In this document: positions 7,492-13,407 of the stretch, one piece after another | How the letters are laid out: each line of letters opens with the position of its first letter | How positions within the stretch are numbered: position 1 is the first letter of the stretch | Assembly (NCBI GenBank): GCA_016212295.1 | Contig: JACRGO010000008.1 | Span: 1 to 29,709 of the forward strand | DNA: 29,709 bases | Direction: 5' to 3' | From: Nitrospinota bacterium | Lineage (GTDB): Bacteria > Nitrospinota > Nitrospinia > JACRGO01 | Notes under the pieces: model-generated | What the model was told of the DNA's origin: nothing | The model's database searches: none | What the model saw: the letters and a program-made list of their open reading frames with translations, nothing else | Position numbers and translations under genes: made by a program

Positions 7492-7623
7492 ATGGCAGGA
7501 AAAAACGGACATGAATTCGAAGCGCCTGGTTCATTTGTATTGATCATGACTTTTTTCGCGGTCTTCGTTCTGGTGTACCTCTTGAACTGGAAATACCTGA
7601 GCGACCTTTGGCCCATTAATTAG
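7492..7623 (+). CDS. Small single-helix membrane protein of the reductase operon
   Basis: The product has 43 residues (47 if the in-frame GTG at 7480 is the start, which sits closer to the purine-rich GAGAGAGGGG stretch). It has a hydrophilic N-terminus, one transmembrane helix ([19 protein letters not shown]) and a short end [10 protein letters not shown]. It lies 47 nt after subunit I and directly before the operon terminator, so it probably belongs to the complex as a small accessory subunit. It is too short for a family call. Confidence 0.65.
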   Translation: MAGKNGHEFEAPGSFVLIMTFFAVFVLVYLLNWKYLSDLWPIN

Positions 7624-7647
7624 TTTTCAGATAAATAGCTATTTATC

Positions 7648-7687
7648 GGGAGGGGGGGAAACCGGTTCCCGCCCCTCCTATTTTTTA
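7648..7687 (+). terminator. Rho-independent terminator of the reductase operon
   Basis: GGAGGGG (7649-7655) pairs with CCCCTCC (7672-7678), extended inside by GGGAA/TTCCC around an ACCGG loop, and is followed by a T-rich run (7680-7686). It lies 25 nt after the last small gene. A perfect 16-bp palindrome (ATAAATAGCTATTTAT, 7631-7646) precedes it. Confidence 0.85.
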
Positions 7688-7764
7688 ATACCGTTGGTCA
7701 ATGACTAATGACCAATGGCTTCGCCTGAAGGGCTATAAGGTTCTCTTCATTGGGTGAACACGCT

Positions 7765-8673
7765 ATGACCAAAATGTCTTTATTAAACGCAAAGGGCCGG
7801 TTCGACGACGTGATGCGGTATCTTACGCTTCTAAAGATCCGGATCGCCCTCCTCTTCGTGTTCACCGCCGAATCCGCGTATATCCTGACCGTCCGAAAGG
7901 ACGCTTCCCTGTCCGTTGCCCTCTTTCTTGCCTTGTCCACCATGCTTGCATCCATGGCCGGCGGGGCCTTGAACCATTATTTCGACCTCGATATCGACGG
8001 CAAAATGAAGCGCACCAGCCTTCGCCCCTTGCCCATGAAGATGGTGAAAAATCCCTCCCTGGTGCTGACCATTGCCCTGGCCCTGCTGGGCCTGTCAATG
8101 GGGATATCCTCTTATTTCCTTAATTACACGGTCTCCTTTCACCTTTTCGGCGGGGTGTTTTTCTACATTGTTATTTACACCCTGTGGCTGAAAAGGAGGT
8201 CATGGGTCAATATCATCGTCGGAGGACTGGCAGGCAGCTTCGCGGTTTTGGCAGGGGGCGCCTCCGCCACGCCTGACCTCTGCGTTCCACCGGCGCTGAT
8301 GGCGATAGTGCTTTTCCTCTGGACCCCGTCCCACTTCTGGAGTTTCGCCATAGTCCATAAGGAGGACTACCGGAGGGCTGGAGTGCCGATGCTCCCCTTG
8401 ATAGTGGGGGACCAAAAAACAGCGGTCTATATTTTCGTCAACACCCTTTTGCTCGTTTTCTTCTCCCTGCTCCCGGCGCTTATGGGATATCTCGGCTTCA
8501 TCTACTTTTTCGCCGCGCTTGGCGCCGGCGCTTTTTTTCTTTACAGAAACGTCCAGCTTCTGAGAGATACCTCTCCCGCGATCGCATGGTTGAATTTCAA
8601 GGCGTCCATGACCCACCTTTCCATCATTTTGATGGCGATCATTTTCGACATTTTCCTGCTGCCTTCAAAGTAG
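7765..8673 (+). CDS. ctaB: Protoheme IX farnesyltransferase (heme O synthase)
   Basis: The product is 302 residues from ATG 7765 (GGGTGA 7 nt upstream; a TTG at 7750 would add five residues). It is a UbiA-superfamily polytopic membrane enzyme with about nine helices. The prenyl diphosphate/Mg-binding motif is NHYFDLDID (residues 70-78), and the second conserved region is YTLWLKRRSWVNIIVGG. LWTPSHFWSFAI and EDYRRAGVPMLP are typical of CtaB/COX10. It adds a farnesyl group to heme b to give heme o for the heme-copper enzyme. No ctaA (heme A synthase) is present in the window, so whether heme o or a is used stays open. It follows the reductase terminator by about 80 nt and is probably transcribed with the SCO gene. 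Confidence 0.95.
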   Translation: MTKMSLLNAKGRFDDVMRYLTLLKIRIALLFVFTAESAYILTVRKDASLSVALFLALSTMLASMAGGALNHYFDLDIDGKMKRTSLRPLPMKMVKNPSLVLTIALALLGLSMGISSYFLNYTVSFHLFGGVFFYIVIYTLWLKRRSWVNIIVGGLAGSFAVLAGGASATPDLCVPPALMAIVLFLWTPSHFWSFAIVHKEDYRRAGVPMLPLIVGDQKTAVYIFVNTLLLVFFSLLPALMGYLGFIYFFAALGAGAFFLYRNVQLLRDTSPAIAWLNFKASMTHLSIILMAIIFDIFLLPSK

Positions 8674-8723
8674 ATACATACTCGCCTATTCCTATAATTT
8701 ATAAGATTGATGGAAACAGTATC

Positions 8724-9569
8724 GTGTTAAAAATAAAGGCCCTTTTGCCTGTTTTCCTGTCCGGCCTCCTCCTTTTCCTTGCGCCAAAGGAAGGATCAGC
8801 GGCTTTTTCCCGAGGAGACCAGAAAAAAATCTATCTAAACGCCCTCCGCGCCCCTAACGACGCCTTGGGAAAGAATATAGGCGATCATGGTTTCATCGAC
8901 CAGGACGGCAAGAATTTTGAGCTAAGTGAATTCATCGGGAAACCATTCATAGTGGCCTTCATCTACACCTCCTGCCCGGACGTCTGCCCGAACATTCTTT
9001 CAGCCCTGGTGGATGTGGTCCGAAAGGCGGGTGACCGGTTCGGCAGGGATTTCAGGATCCTGGCCATCGCCTTTGACGTGGAAAACGATAAACCGGAGGC
9101 GCTGAGGAATTATGGAGAAAGTTTCACCAGGGATTTCGACAACTGGAAATTCGCCACCATGAAAAGCAGCGCCGACATGCGGAACTTCGCGGACAGGTTC
9201 GGCTTTGTCTATGCCAAGACAAGCCGTGGATACGACCACCTGAGCATGGTTTCCGTGGTGGGCGGGGACGGGACCCTGATGGCGCATTTTTTCGGGGAGC
9301 AATTAAAACCGGAACCGGTCCTTGCGGCCCTGGATCTGAAGGTCCCGGTCAAACTGGATTTAAACGCGCTGTCTTTAATGGACAAGGTCCTCTTTTTCTG
9401 CTCTTATTACGACCCGGCCTCGGGAGACTACAAGGTGGATTATGTCCTCCTGGGGCAATTCGCGCTCCAATACATATTAATCACCGTGACTGTTATATTT
9501 TTCGCCCGGAAAAAGATATCCTGGGTTATTAAAAAATTGTTTTTCTTCAATGCGGGTAAAAAAATATGA
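8724..9569 (+). CDS. SCO1/SenC copper chaperone
   Basis: The product is 281 residues from GTG 8724, the start that puts a hydrophobic signal/anchor (LLPVFLSGLLLFLA) at the N-terminus. An open frame further upstream overlaps ctaB and gives no signal. The thioredoxin-like domain carries the copper-binding pair CPDVC (Cys84 and Cys88) and the conserved His172 (RGYDHLSMV). The C-terminus has the family's FFCSYYDPASGDY segment and an extra membrane helix (QYILITVTVIFFA). It inserts or reduces copper at CuA of subunit II. senC also follows the norSY genes in sNOR clusters. The stop overlaps the next gene by 4 nt (ATGA), so the two are translationally coupled. Confidence 0.9.
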   Translation: MLKIKALLPVFLSGLLLFLAPKEGSAAFSRGDQKKIYLNALRAPNDALGKNIGDHGFIDQDGKNFELSEFIGKPFIVAFIYTSCPDVCPNILSALVDVVRKAGDRFGRDFRILAIAFDVENDKPEALRNYGESFTRDFDNWKFATMKSSADMRNFADRFGFVYAKTSRGYDHLSMVSVVGGDGTLMAHFFGEQLKPEPVLAALDLKVPVKLDLNALSLMDKVLFFCSYYDPASGDYKVDYVLLGQFALQYILITVTVIFFARKKISWVIKKLFFFNAGKKI

Positions 9570-9883
9570 TCCATTCTTTTTTGTTGCCGTTCATCGGAAT
9601 CATTATGATGTTGGGGGCCGGTTTCATCGGGGGCTTTTATGAATATGCCACGGCGTATGATTTGGCCGGCAGCCACCCTTTGACTTCGGACAAGAAAAAA
9701 AGGTTTTTCGGGAAAATGCTGCAAATATCGCTGATAATGGGGGGGCTATACCTGATTGTGGCCTACATGGATATTCTTCTGGCGGCTTTGGCCTACTTCT
9801 ACGCGGAATACGGCTTCCCTAGGATAGTAAAATCCAGGTATGAGAAATTCTTCGCTGCCGCCAAGGAGCAAGGGAGCCAGTAA
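9566..9883 (+). CDS. Small membrane protein coupled to SCO gene
   Basis: The product has 105 residues. Its start ATG overlaps the SCO stop codon. There are two hydrophobic segments (FLLPFIGIIMMLGAGFIGGF and ISLIMGGLYLIVAYMDILLA) separated by a polar loop with DKKKRF, plus a basic C-terminal tail. Position makes it a likely part of reductase assembly or a further small subunit, but I recognise no family. No clear terminator follows. Confidence 0.65.
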   Translation: MIHSFLLPFIGIIMMLGAGFIGGFYEYATAYDLAGSHPLTSDKKKRFFGKMLQISLIMGGLYLIVAYMDILLAALAYFYAEYGFPRIVKSRYEKFFAAAKEQGSQ

Positions 9884-10035
9884 GTTATATTTAACCAAAG
9901 CTACAAAGAATAAACAAAAGTTATTTTGGACATTCAGCGCTTGTAGTTTGAAATTTATTTGTCATTTGCGATTTGTCATTTTGTTTTCTCTGCTGCCCCC
10001 TGATATCTGATCCCTGCCCCCTGCAGCATCACCTG

Positions 10036-10944
10036 TCAATCCTGCTCCTCCTCGCCGTTTTCCATGGACTCGTCTATGCGGGAAAGCCGCAAGAGGGCTA
10101 TCTGTTCCGATATCAGTCCCAGGGCGAAAATGAGAGAGGCCAGGCTTAAGGCCAGGACCATTGGATTGGTCAGGCTGTGCCTCTGAAAGACCACGCGCAG
10201 AACGGTATAGGCCAAGCCAGGGGCCAGGATGGCCATCCCCATGGGAAAAAAAACCTTCATCGGACTGAATAGGCTTATGATCTTGACCATGATGGCTAAA
10301 AACTGGGCTCCGTCCTTCATGATTTTAATCTTGCTTTGGCCCACGCGTTTATGCGCCGTGATGGGGACGTACTTGACTCCATAACCCGCTTTGAATAACG
10401 CCAGGGTAAGGGTGGAGGGCGATGAAAAACCATTTGGCAAAAGATAGGCGAAGCCAATGGCCAATTTGCGGTGTATGGCCCTGAACCCCGAGGTGAGGTC
10501 CTCCACCCGGCGGTCTACCAGATATGTCGCCAGAGCGCAATAAACCCTGTTTGCCAGGGACCGGTGGAAAGAGCCTTGCGTCCTGAAATTCCTTGCCCCC
10601 ACCACCATGTCGTATTTGTCCATCGGGGCCAGGAGAAGCGGGATTTCTTCCGGGTCGTGCTGCCCGTCCCCGTCCATGAAAACCAATCGCCGCCCCAGCG
10701 CCGCCCGTATTCCGGATTTGACCGCGGCCCCGTTTCCCCGGTTATATACATGGCTCACCACCCTGGCCCCTGCCTCTTCGGCAATCCGGCCTGAGCCGTC
10801 CACCGAGCCGTCATCCACCACCAGGACCTCGTATTCCGGGAATTTTTCCCTGACGGCCCGGACCACGGACCCTATCACCCCTGCCTCATTATAGACCGGG
10901 ATTACCACCGTGACTTCATATATGGACCGTTTTTGTTTCGGCAT
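10036..10944 (-). CDS. GT2 glycosyltransferase, DPM1-like (polyprenyl-phosphate sugar synthase)
   Basis: The product has 302 residues. A GT-A domain at 1-220 includes VVIPVYNE, the nucleotide-binding VVDDGSVDGS, and the metal-binding MDGDGQHDPEEI (DxD-like). The DLTSGFRAIHR and HKRVGQSKIK segments are characteristic of dolichol-/undecaprenyl-phosphate mannosyl- or glucosyltransferases. Two C-terminal membrane helices (about 232-290) follow, then an acidic tail. It probably moves a sugar from a nucleotide donor to undecaprenyl phosphate on the inner face of the membrane. It stands alone and convergent to the SCO gene cluster. The sugar specificity cannot be read. Confidence 0.88.
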   Translation of the reverse strand: MPKQKRSIYEVTVVIPVYNEAGVIGSVVRAVREKFPEYEVLVVDDGSVDGSGRIAEEAGARVVSHVYNRGNGAAVKSGIRAALGRRLVFMDGDGQHDPEEIPLLLAPMDKYDMVVGARNFRTQGSFHRSLANRVYCALATYLVDRRVEDLTSGFRAIHRKLAIGFAYLLPNGFSSPSTLTLALFKAGYGVKYVPITAHKRVGQSKIKIMKDGAQFLAIMVKIISLFSPMKVFFPMGMAILAPGLAYTVLRVVFQRHSLTNPMVLALSLASLIFALGLISEQIALLRLSRIDESMENGEEEQD

Positions 10945-11116
10945 ACGCTCTATCTTAACCTATTTTCCCGCCCCGGAAAATCCTCTATACTAAAGAACTT
11001 AGCGCCCTTCTGGCTATAAAAAGAAACCTACCACAACGTTAGGCAGTTTTGCTTCAGGCGGAATTGGAATTTCTCTCTTTGAAATAAGCTGCAATGGGTT
11101 TTTCAACGATTGTCCC

Positions 11117-11206
11117 CTGAATTTGGAGGATGCCAGACATATTGTGGGAGAATTTGTCGAGCATTACAATACGATCCGGTTGCATAGCGCAATAGGTTAT
11201 GCCTGA
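11117..11206 (+). pseudogene. IS3-family transposase C-terminal remnant
   Basis: The last 29 codons (LNLEDARHIVGEFVEHYN, then TIRLHSAIGYA and a stop) match the end of the OrfB/rve integrase domain of IS3-family elements, where this segment reads ...EHYNTVRLHSAIGYVTP. Everything upstream, including the DDE residues, is missing; the open frame continues upstream to about 11040 without homology. It is fused at GGTTATG (11195-11201) to the group II intron 3' end, so its stop codon is supplied by intron sequence. Confidence 0.75.
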
Positions 11207-11331
11207 GTTATCGTTTTGCTCCATCATTATGAACCGCCCTGTTAGTGCGTGACCGAAGGAAATCCCTTTAGGGAGAGCCGCATGCAGGGTGGTGCGGGGG
11301 CTGGGGGCCAAACACCCCCGGCTACCCGATT
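11195..11331 (+). mobile_element. Truncated group II intron 3' end (domain V/VI), copy 1
   Basis: 137 nt match 29213-29349 with two mismatches. The copy contains the last codons and stop of the intron maturase (GGTTATGCCTGA), a domain V stem GAACCGCCCTG...CAGGGTGGTG (from 11231), a G/C hairpin (GGGGGCTGGGGGCCAAACACCCCCG) and the 3' terminal CTACCCGAT. The following TAGGC equals the right part of an attC box (GT|TAGGC), as expected for a group IIC-attC intron. The 5' part of the intron and its reverse transcriptase are absent. The domain V apical loop is expanded. Confidence 0.8.
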
Positions 11332-11429
11332 AGGCGGCTTTTCGCTATGAAAGCACTGCCTGTTTATCTGCTTGCGCGCGATGTGCGCTGACAGCCAAAG
11401 TATCGTCCAGTTCTGGCACAATAATCTTG

Positions 11430-11857
11430 CTATGCCTGCCCGTAGGCTTTTGCCAAGAATTTCTCTTCCTGAATTATCTGGCAATGCAAACCAATGATTA
11501 CCACTGCCGCAAAAATCAAAAATATGAGCGCCCCATTTATCAGAAAAGTCCCAATGAAGTAAAGGTCAATGAAAATGAAAATCGGATTTCTGGAAACAGC
11601 AAAAATCCCAGTTGTGATGAGTTCACCCTGCGTTTTCTCGTCAATTCCTGCGCGCCAAGAATCTCTGAAAGAAACCAAAGCCATATGAAGATGATGAAGG
11701 CGATAATTACCGATGCAACCCCGGTGAGTTTTGCTGGCATTGTATCAATCAACTGCATATCTAAAGGCGTGGGGAAAAGCCGAAACTCTGTGTGGAGCGC
11801 ATACAAAAGCACTTCAACAATCCAGACTATCAGTCCCACGAAAAAGGAGAGTTCCAC
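11430..11857 (-). pseudogene. Frameshifted, truncated ICMT-family methyltransferase (integron cassette 4)
   Basis: From a GTG at 11857 the frame gives a membrane protein start (MELSFFVGLIVWIVEVLLY...). After IIFIW the homologous frame shifts by one base near 11685-11690, and the second frame gives ALVSFRDSWRAGIDEK, GELITTGIFAVSRNP and EEKFLAKAYGQA. This is the isoprenylcysteine carboxyl methyltransferase-like (ICMT/PEMT) fold with its conserved G-x-Y/F-x-x-x-R-x-P helix. Inserting one G near TATGG-CTTTGG restores the frame. The C-terminus ends early at a TAG and about 10-15 residues of the family are missing. The gene sits in cassette position with attC3 immediately upstream. Either it is dead or the shift is a sequence error. 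Confidence 0.75.
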
Positions 11858-11877
11858 GATGCGTTGGAGATCTTTCT

Positions 11878-11959
11878 TTCCAACGCCTGGTTCGCAAGCC
11901 GCCTTTGGCGGCGAAGCGAAACAGTGCGGAGGAACCGGAGGGTCAACTCGTTGTTAGCC
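11878..11959 (-). other. attC site 3 (end of DUF6326 cassette)
   Basis: Minus strand: R'' box GGCTAAC (11953-11959) to R' box GTTGGAA (11878-11884), 82 nt. Internal arms (CTGGTTCGC versus GCGGAGGAACC) can pair, with an internal hairpin GCCGCC/GGCGGC. The R'' box is complementary to the first bases of its own cassette (TTAGCC at 12370), as the circular cassette model requires. The DUF6326 stop codon overlaps the R'' box. Confidence 0.75.
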
Positions 11960-12340
11960 CGATTGCCTGGTGATTTTTTCCTGTTCCGTCCATTTCCACG
12001 CACACCAGATAATTAGAACCATACACGCGACTTCAATTGTTGCGAAAAATACATAAGAGACACTCGTGTTTCCACCGCCAATAACCCAAAGAATAGTTAT
12101 TGCGCCTGCGATGATATTTGCCCAGCGATTTGCTTTGTATTTCAGGAACCGGGACAGGACAATCATCGCAATCGGAATCTCCAGCAGTATTGAGAATACC
12201 AACAACATTCCTTGTGTTGGCTTCATCGCTATCATTTCCTCCAAGGTCCCAGGATTCAGAAACCCGACGATGTCCGCAAACACCATGTTAAACATTACGA
12301 ATACCCAGAGTGTTGAGAGCCTTACCTTTATGTCTTCCAT
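11954..12340 (-). CDS. DUF6326-type membrane protein (integron cassette 3)
   Basis: The product is 128 residues from ATG 12340, chosen because AAGGAA lies just upstream and the cassette boundary (12370) excludes longer starts. It has four predicted membrane helices: LSTLWVFVMFNMVFADIVGF; MLLVFSILLEIPIAMIVL; WANIIAGAITILWVIGG; and YVFFATIEVACMVLIIWCAW. The N-terminus MEDIKVRLSTLWVF matches the DUF6326 family as I recall it; no function is known. The gene fills its 487-bp cassette, leaving about 30 nt of leader, so it relies on a promoter outside the cassette. Confidence 0.8.
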   Translation of the reverse strand: MEDIKVRLSTLWVFVMFNMVFADIVGFLNPGTLEEMIAMKPTQGMLLVFSILLEIPIAMIVLSRFLKYKANRWANIIAGAITILWVIGGGNTSVSYVFFATIEVACMVLIIWCAWKWTEQEKITRQSG

Positions 12341-12364
12341 AAGAATTTCCTTTGTCACATGGAG

Positions 12365-12451
12365 GGCTAACGTTTCAACTAAGCCGCGCCGCCACGAACA
12401 CCACCACGAAGTGCGCCGCTGACCGGCGTCGGCTTGAGTGCATTGTTGGGC
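12365..12451 (-). other. attC site 2 (end of cassette 2)
   Basis: Minus strand: R'' GCCCAAC (12445-12451), L'' box CAAGCCGACGCCGG, L' box GCGCGGCTTAGTTG, R' GTTAGCC (12365-12371), 87 nt in total. The arm sequences closely resemble attC sites of classical aad-type cassettes (CAAGCCGACGCCG / GCGCGGCTTAA). R'' complements the first bases of cassette 2 (TTGGGC at 12830). This is the clearest attC of the array. Confidence 0.9.
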
Positions 12452-12830
12452 TGCGGCGTTAAACAAAACCCCGACCAGTAAACACACGGGATTCCCCACC
12501 AGCGGCACTACCAAACTGCATTGTTGCCCCAGACCTGGCGCGCCACTGGACGTTACGTTTTTATCAATGCCTTTGGCCGGGCTTGGTGCTGCCTGGCCGA
12601 AGCCACTGAACTTGATGAGTTGATGCTACTTGAACAAAGCGCACCAAGCCACACTTGCTCAACTCTTTTGTTGACCACCGTTTGGTCTATCGCCACAGCG
12701 GTGATGAACGGAGTTGCATTTGTTTAATTCACTCGTGGCCCTTGCCGAAGCAAGACCACACGCGAGCGCTACAACGTTGAATCACGCACTGCGCATGACA
12801 GAGAACTTATCTTTCGCTCTTGCCGCCCAA
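12371..12830 (-). other. Integron cassette 2 without a convincing gene
   Basis: The 460-bp cassette is defined by recombination points at attC1 and attC2. In cassette orientation the only frames are very short (about 20 codons from 12523). A 68-codon frame lies on the opposite strand (12521-12727, TTG start, no ribosome binding site). Two hairpins are prominent: CTTGC-TTCG-GCAAG with flanking CTCG/CGAG arms (about 12733-12767), and GGCTTGGTGC/GCACCAAGCC (12580-12651). It may carry a regulatory RNA, a promoter or nothing functional. Confidence 0.6.
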
Positions 12831-12911
12831 CGTAGAGGTGACCGGCGCTGCGCGGCTTCATCGCGCAGCGTCCAGAGAGCGAAGCGAACGAGGTCGACCG
12901 CCGGGTTATAC
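12825..12911 (-). other. attC site 1 (end of VOC cassette)
   Basis: Minus strand: R'' GTATAAC (12905-12911) to R' GTTGGGC (12825-12831), 87 nt. The inner boxes GGTCGACC and GGTGACC differ by one unpaired base, the usual extrahelical base that gives attC its polarity. The centre has CTGCGCG/CGCGCAG complementarity. R'' complements the first bases of the VOC cassette (TTATAC at 13323). Confidence 0.85.
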
Positions 12912-12912
12912 G

Positions 12913-13290
12913 TCACTGTTTGATTGGCTGCATTAGGTGGGCAATGGCACCGGTAGGGTCTGCAACAATGCAAACTCGGCCAACGTCGGGAACCTCATGC
13001 GGGGGTACTACAACAGTTCCACCAAGCAGAGGCGCCTGCTTCGCGCATTCATCGATGTCTTCCACGGCGATATAGGAATGCCAGAATGACTCGCGGCTTG
13101 GTGTCTCCGGTGTTGGATTCATCATTCCAGCAACATCCTGACCTTCCTTCTGAAACAACGTGTAGGTACCGAACTTCCCGGCATCTACTTCCTTGCGCGT
13201 CCAGCCAAAAAGCTGACTGAAGAATGCTCCACTTCTTTTCTGGTCTGGAGTGACTAGCTCGTGCCAGATAAATGGACTTTGGTCTGTCAT
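12913..13290 (-). CDS. VOC-superfamily (glyoxalase/bleomycin-resistance-type) protein, integron cassette 1
   Basis: The product has 125 residues; ATG 13290 has GGAGG 7 nt upstream. It is one vicinal oxygen chelate module with two beta-alpha-beta-beta-beta units: WHELVTPDQKRSGAFFSQLF with FGWTRKEVDAGKFGTYTLF, then FWHSYIAVEDIDECAKQA with GGTVVVPPHEVPDVGRVCIV and ADPTGAIAHLMQP. His10 and His71 are candidate metal ligands. Substrate unknown; members include glyoxalases, fosfomycin- or bleomycin-type resistance proteins and many orphans. It is the first cassette after attI, hence the best expressed in a typical integron. Confidence 0.88.
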   Translation of the reverse strand: MTDQSPFIWHELVTPDQKRSGAFFSQLFGWTRKEVDAGKFGTYTLFQKEGQDVAGMMNPTPETPSRESFWHSYIAVEDIDECAKQAPLLGGTVVVPPHEVPDVGRVCIVADPTGAIAHLMQPIKQ

Positions 13291-13317
13291 AGGGCCTCCG
13301 TCAGTGTGGATTGAGAC

Positions 13318-13395
13318 GTATAACAGGGCAATAAGTGGAAAGTTTCCATGATATTGCCCGCTATGGATGGAAAGATTTTCCGCTTATTGCGATAT
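13318..13395 (-). promoter_or_regulatory. Putative attI site and intI/cassette intergenic region
   Basis: The attI/cassette 1 junction is GTATAAC at 13318-13324 (minus strand G|TTATAC). Between this point and intI is an inverted pair CAATAAGTGGAAA (13329-13341) and TTTTCCGCTTATTG (13376-13389) with one mismatch, and a second pair GGGCAATA/TATTGCCC (13326-13333 and 13351-13358). These could be integrase-binding sites. A cassette promoter Pc is expected here or inside intI, but I could not pick a convincing -35/-10 pair, and no LexA box (CTGT-N8-ACAG) was found. Confidence 0.6.
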
Positions 13396-13407
13396 CAGGA
13401 GTAAAAA

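Noticed and set aside
12727-12785. Possible additional attC inside cassette 2 (ATTCAAC box plus hairpin on the minus strand)
   Set aside because: No GTTRRRY partner lies beyond the hairpin, and the cassette start (TTGGGC) does not match an ATTCAAC R'' box, whereas it matches attC2.
12521-12923. Plus-strand frames inside cassette 2 and across attC1
   Set aside because: They oppose the cassette orientation, lack ribosome binding sites, and one crosses a recombination site, so it could not be a stable gene.
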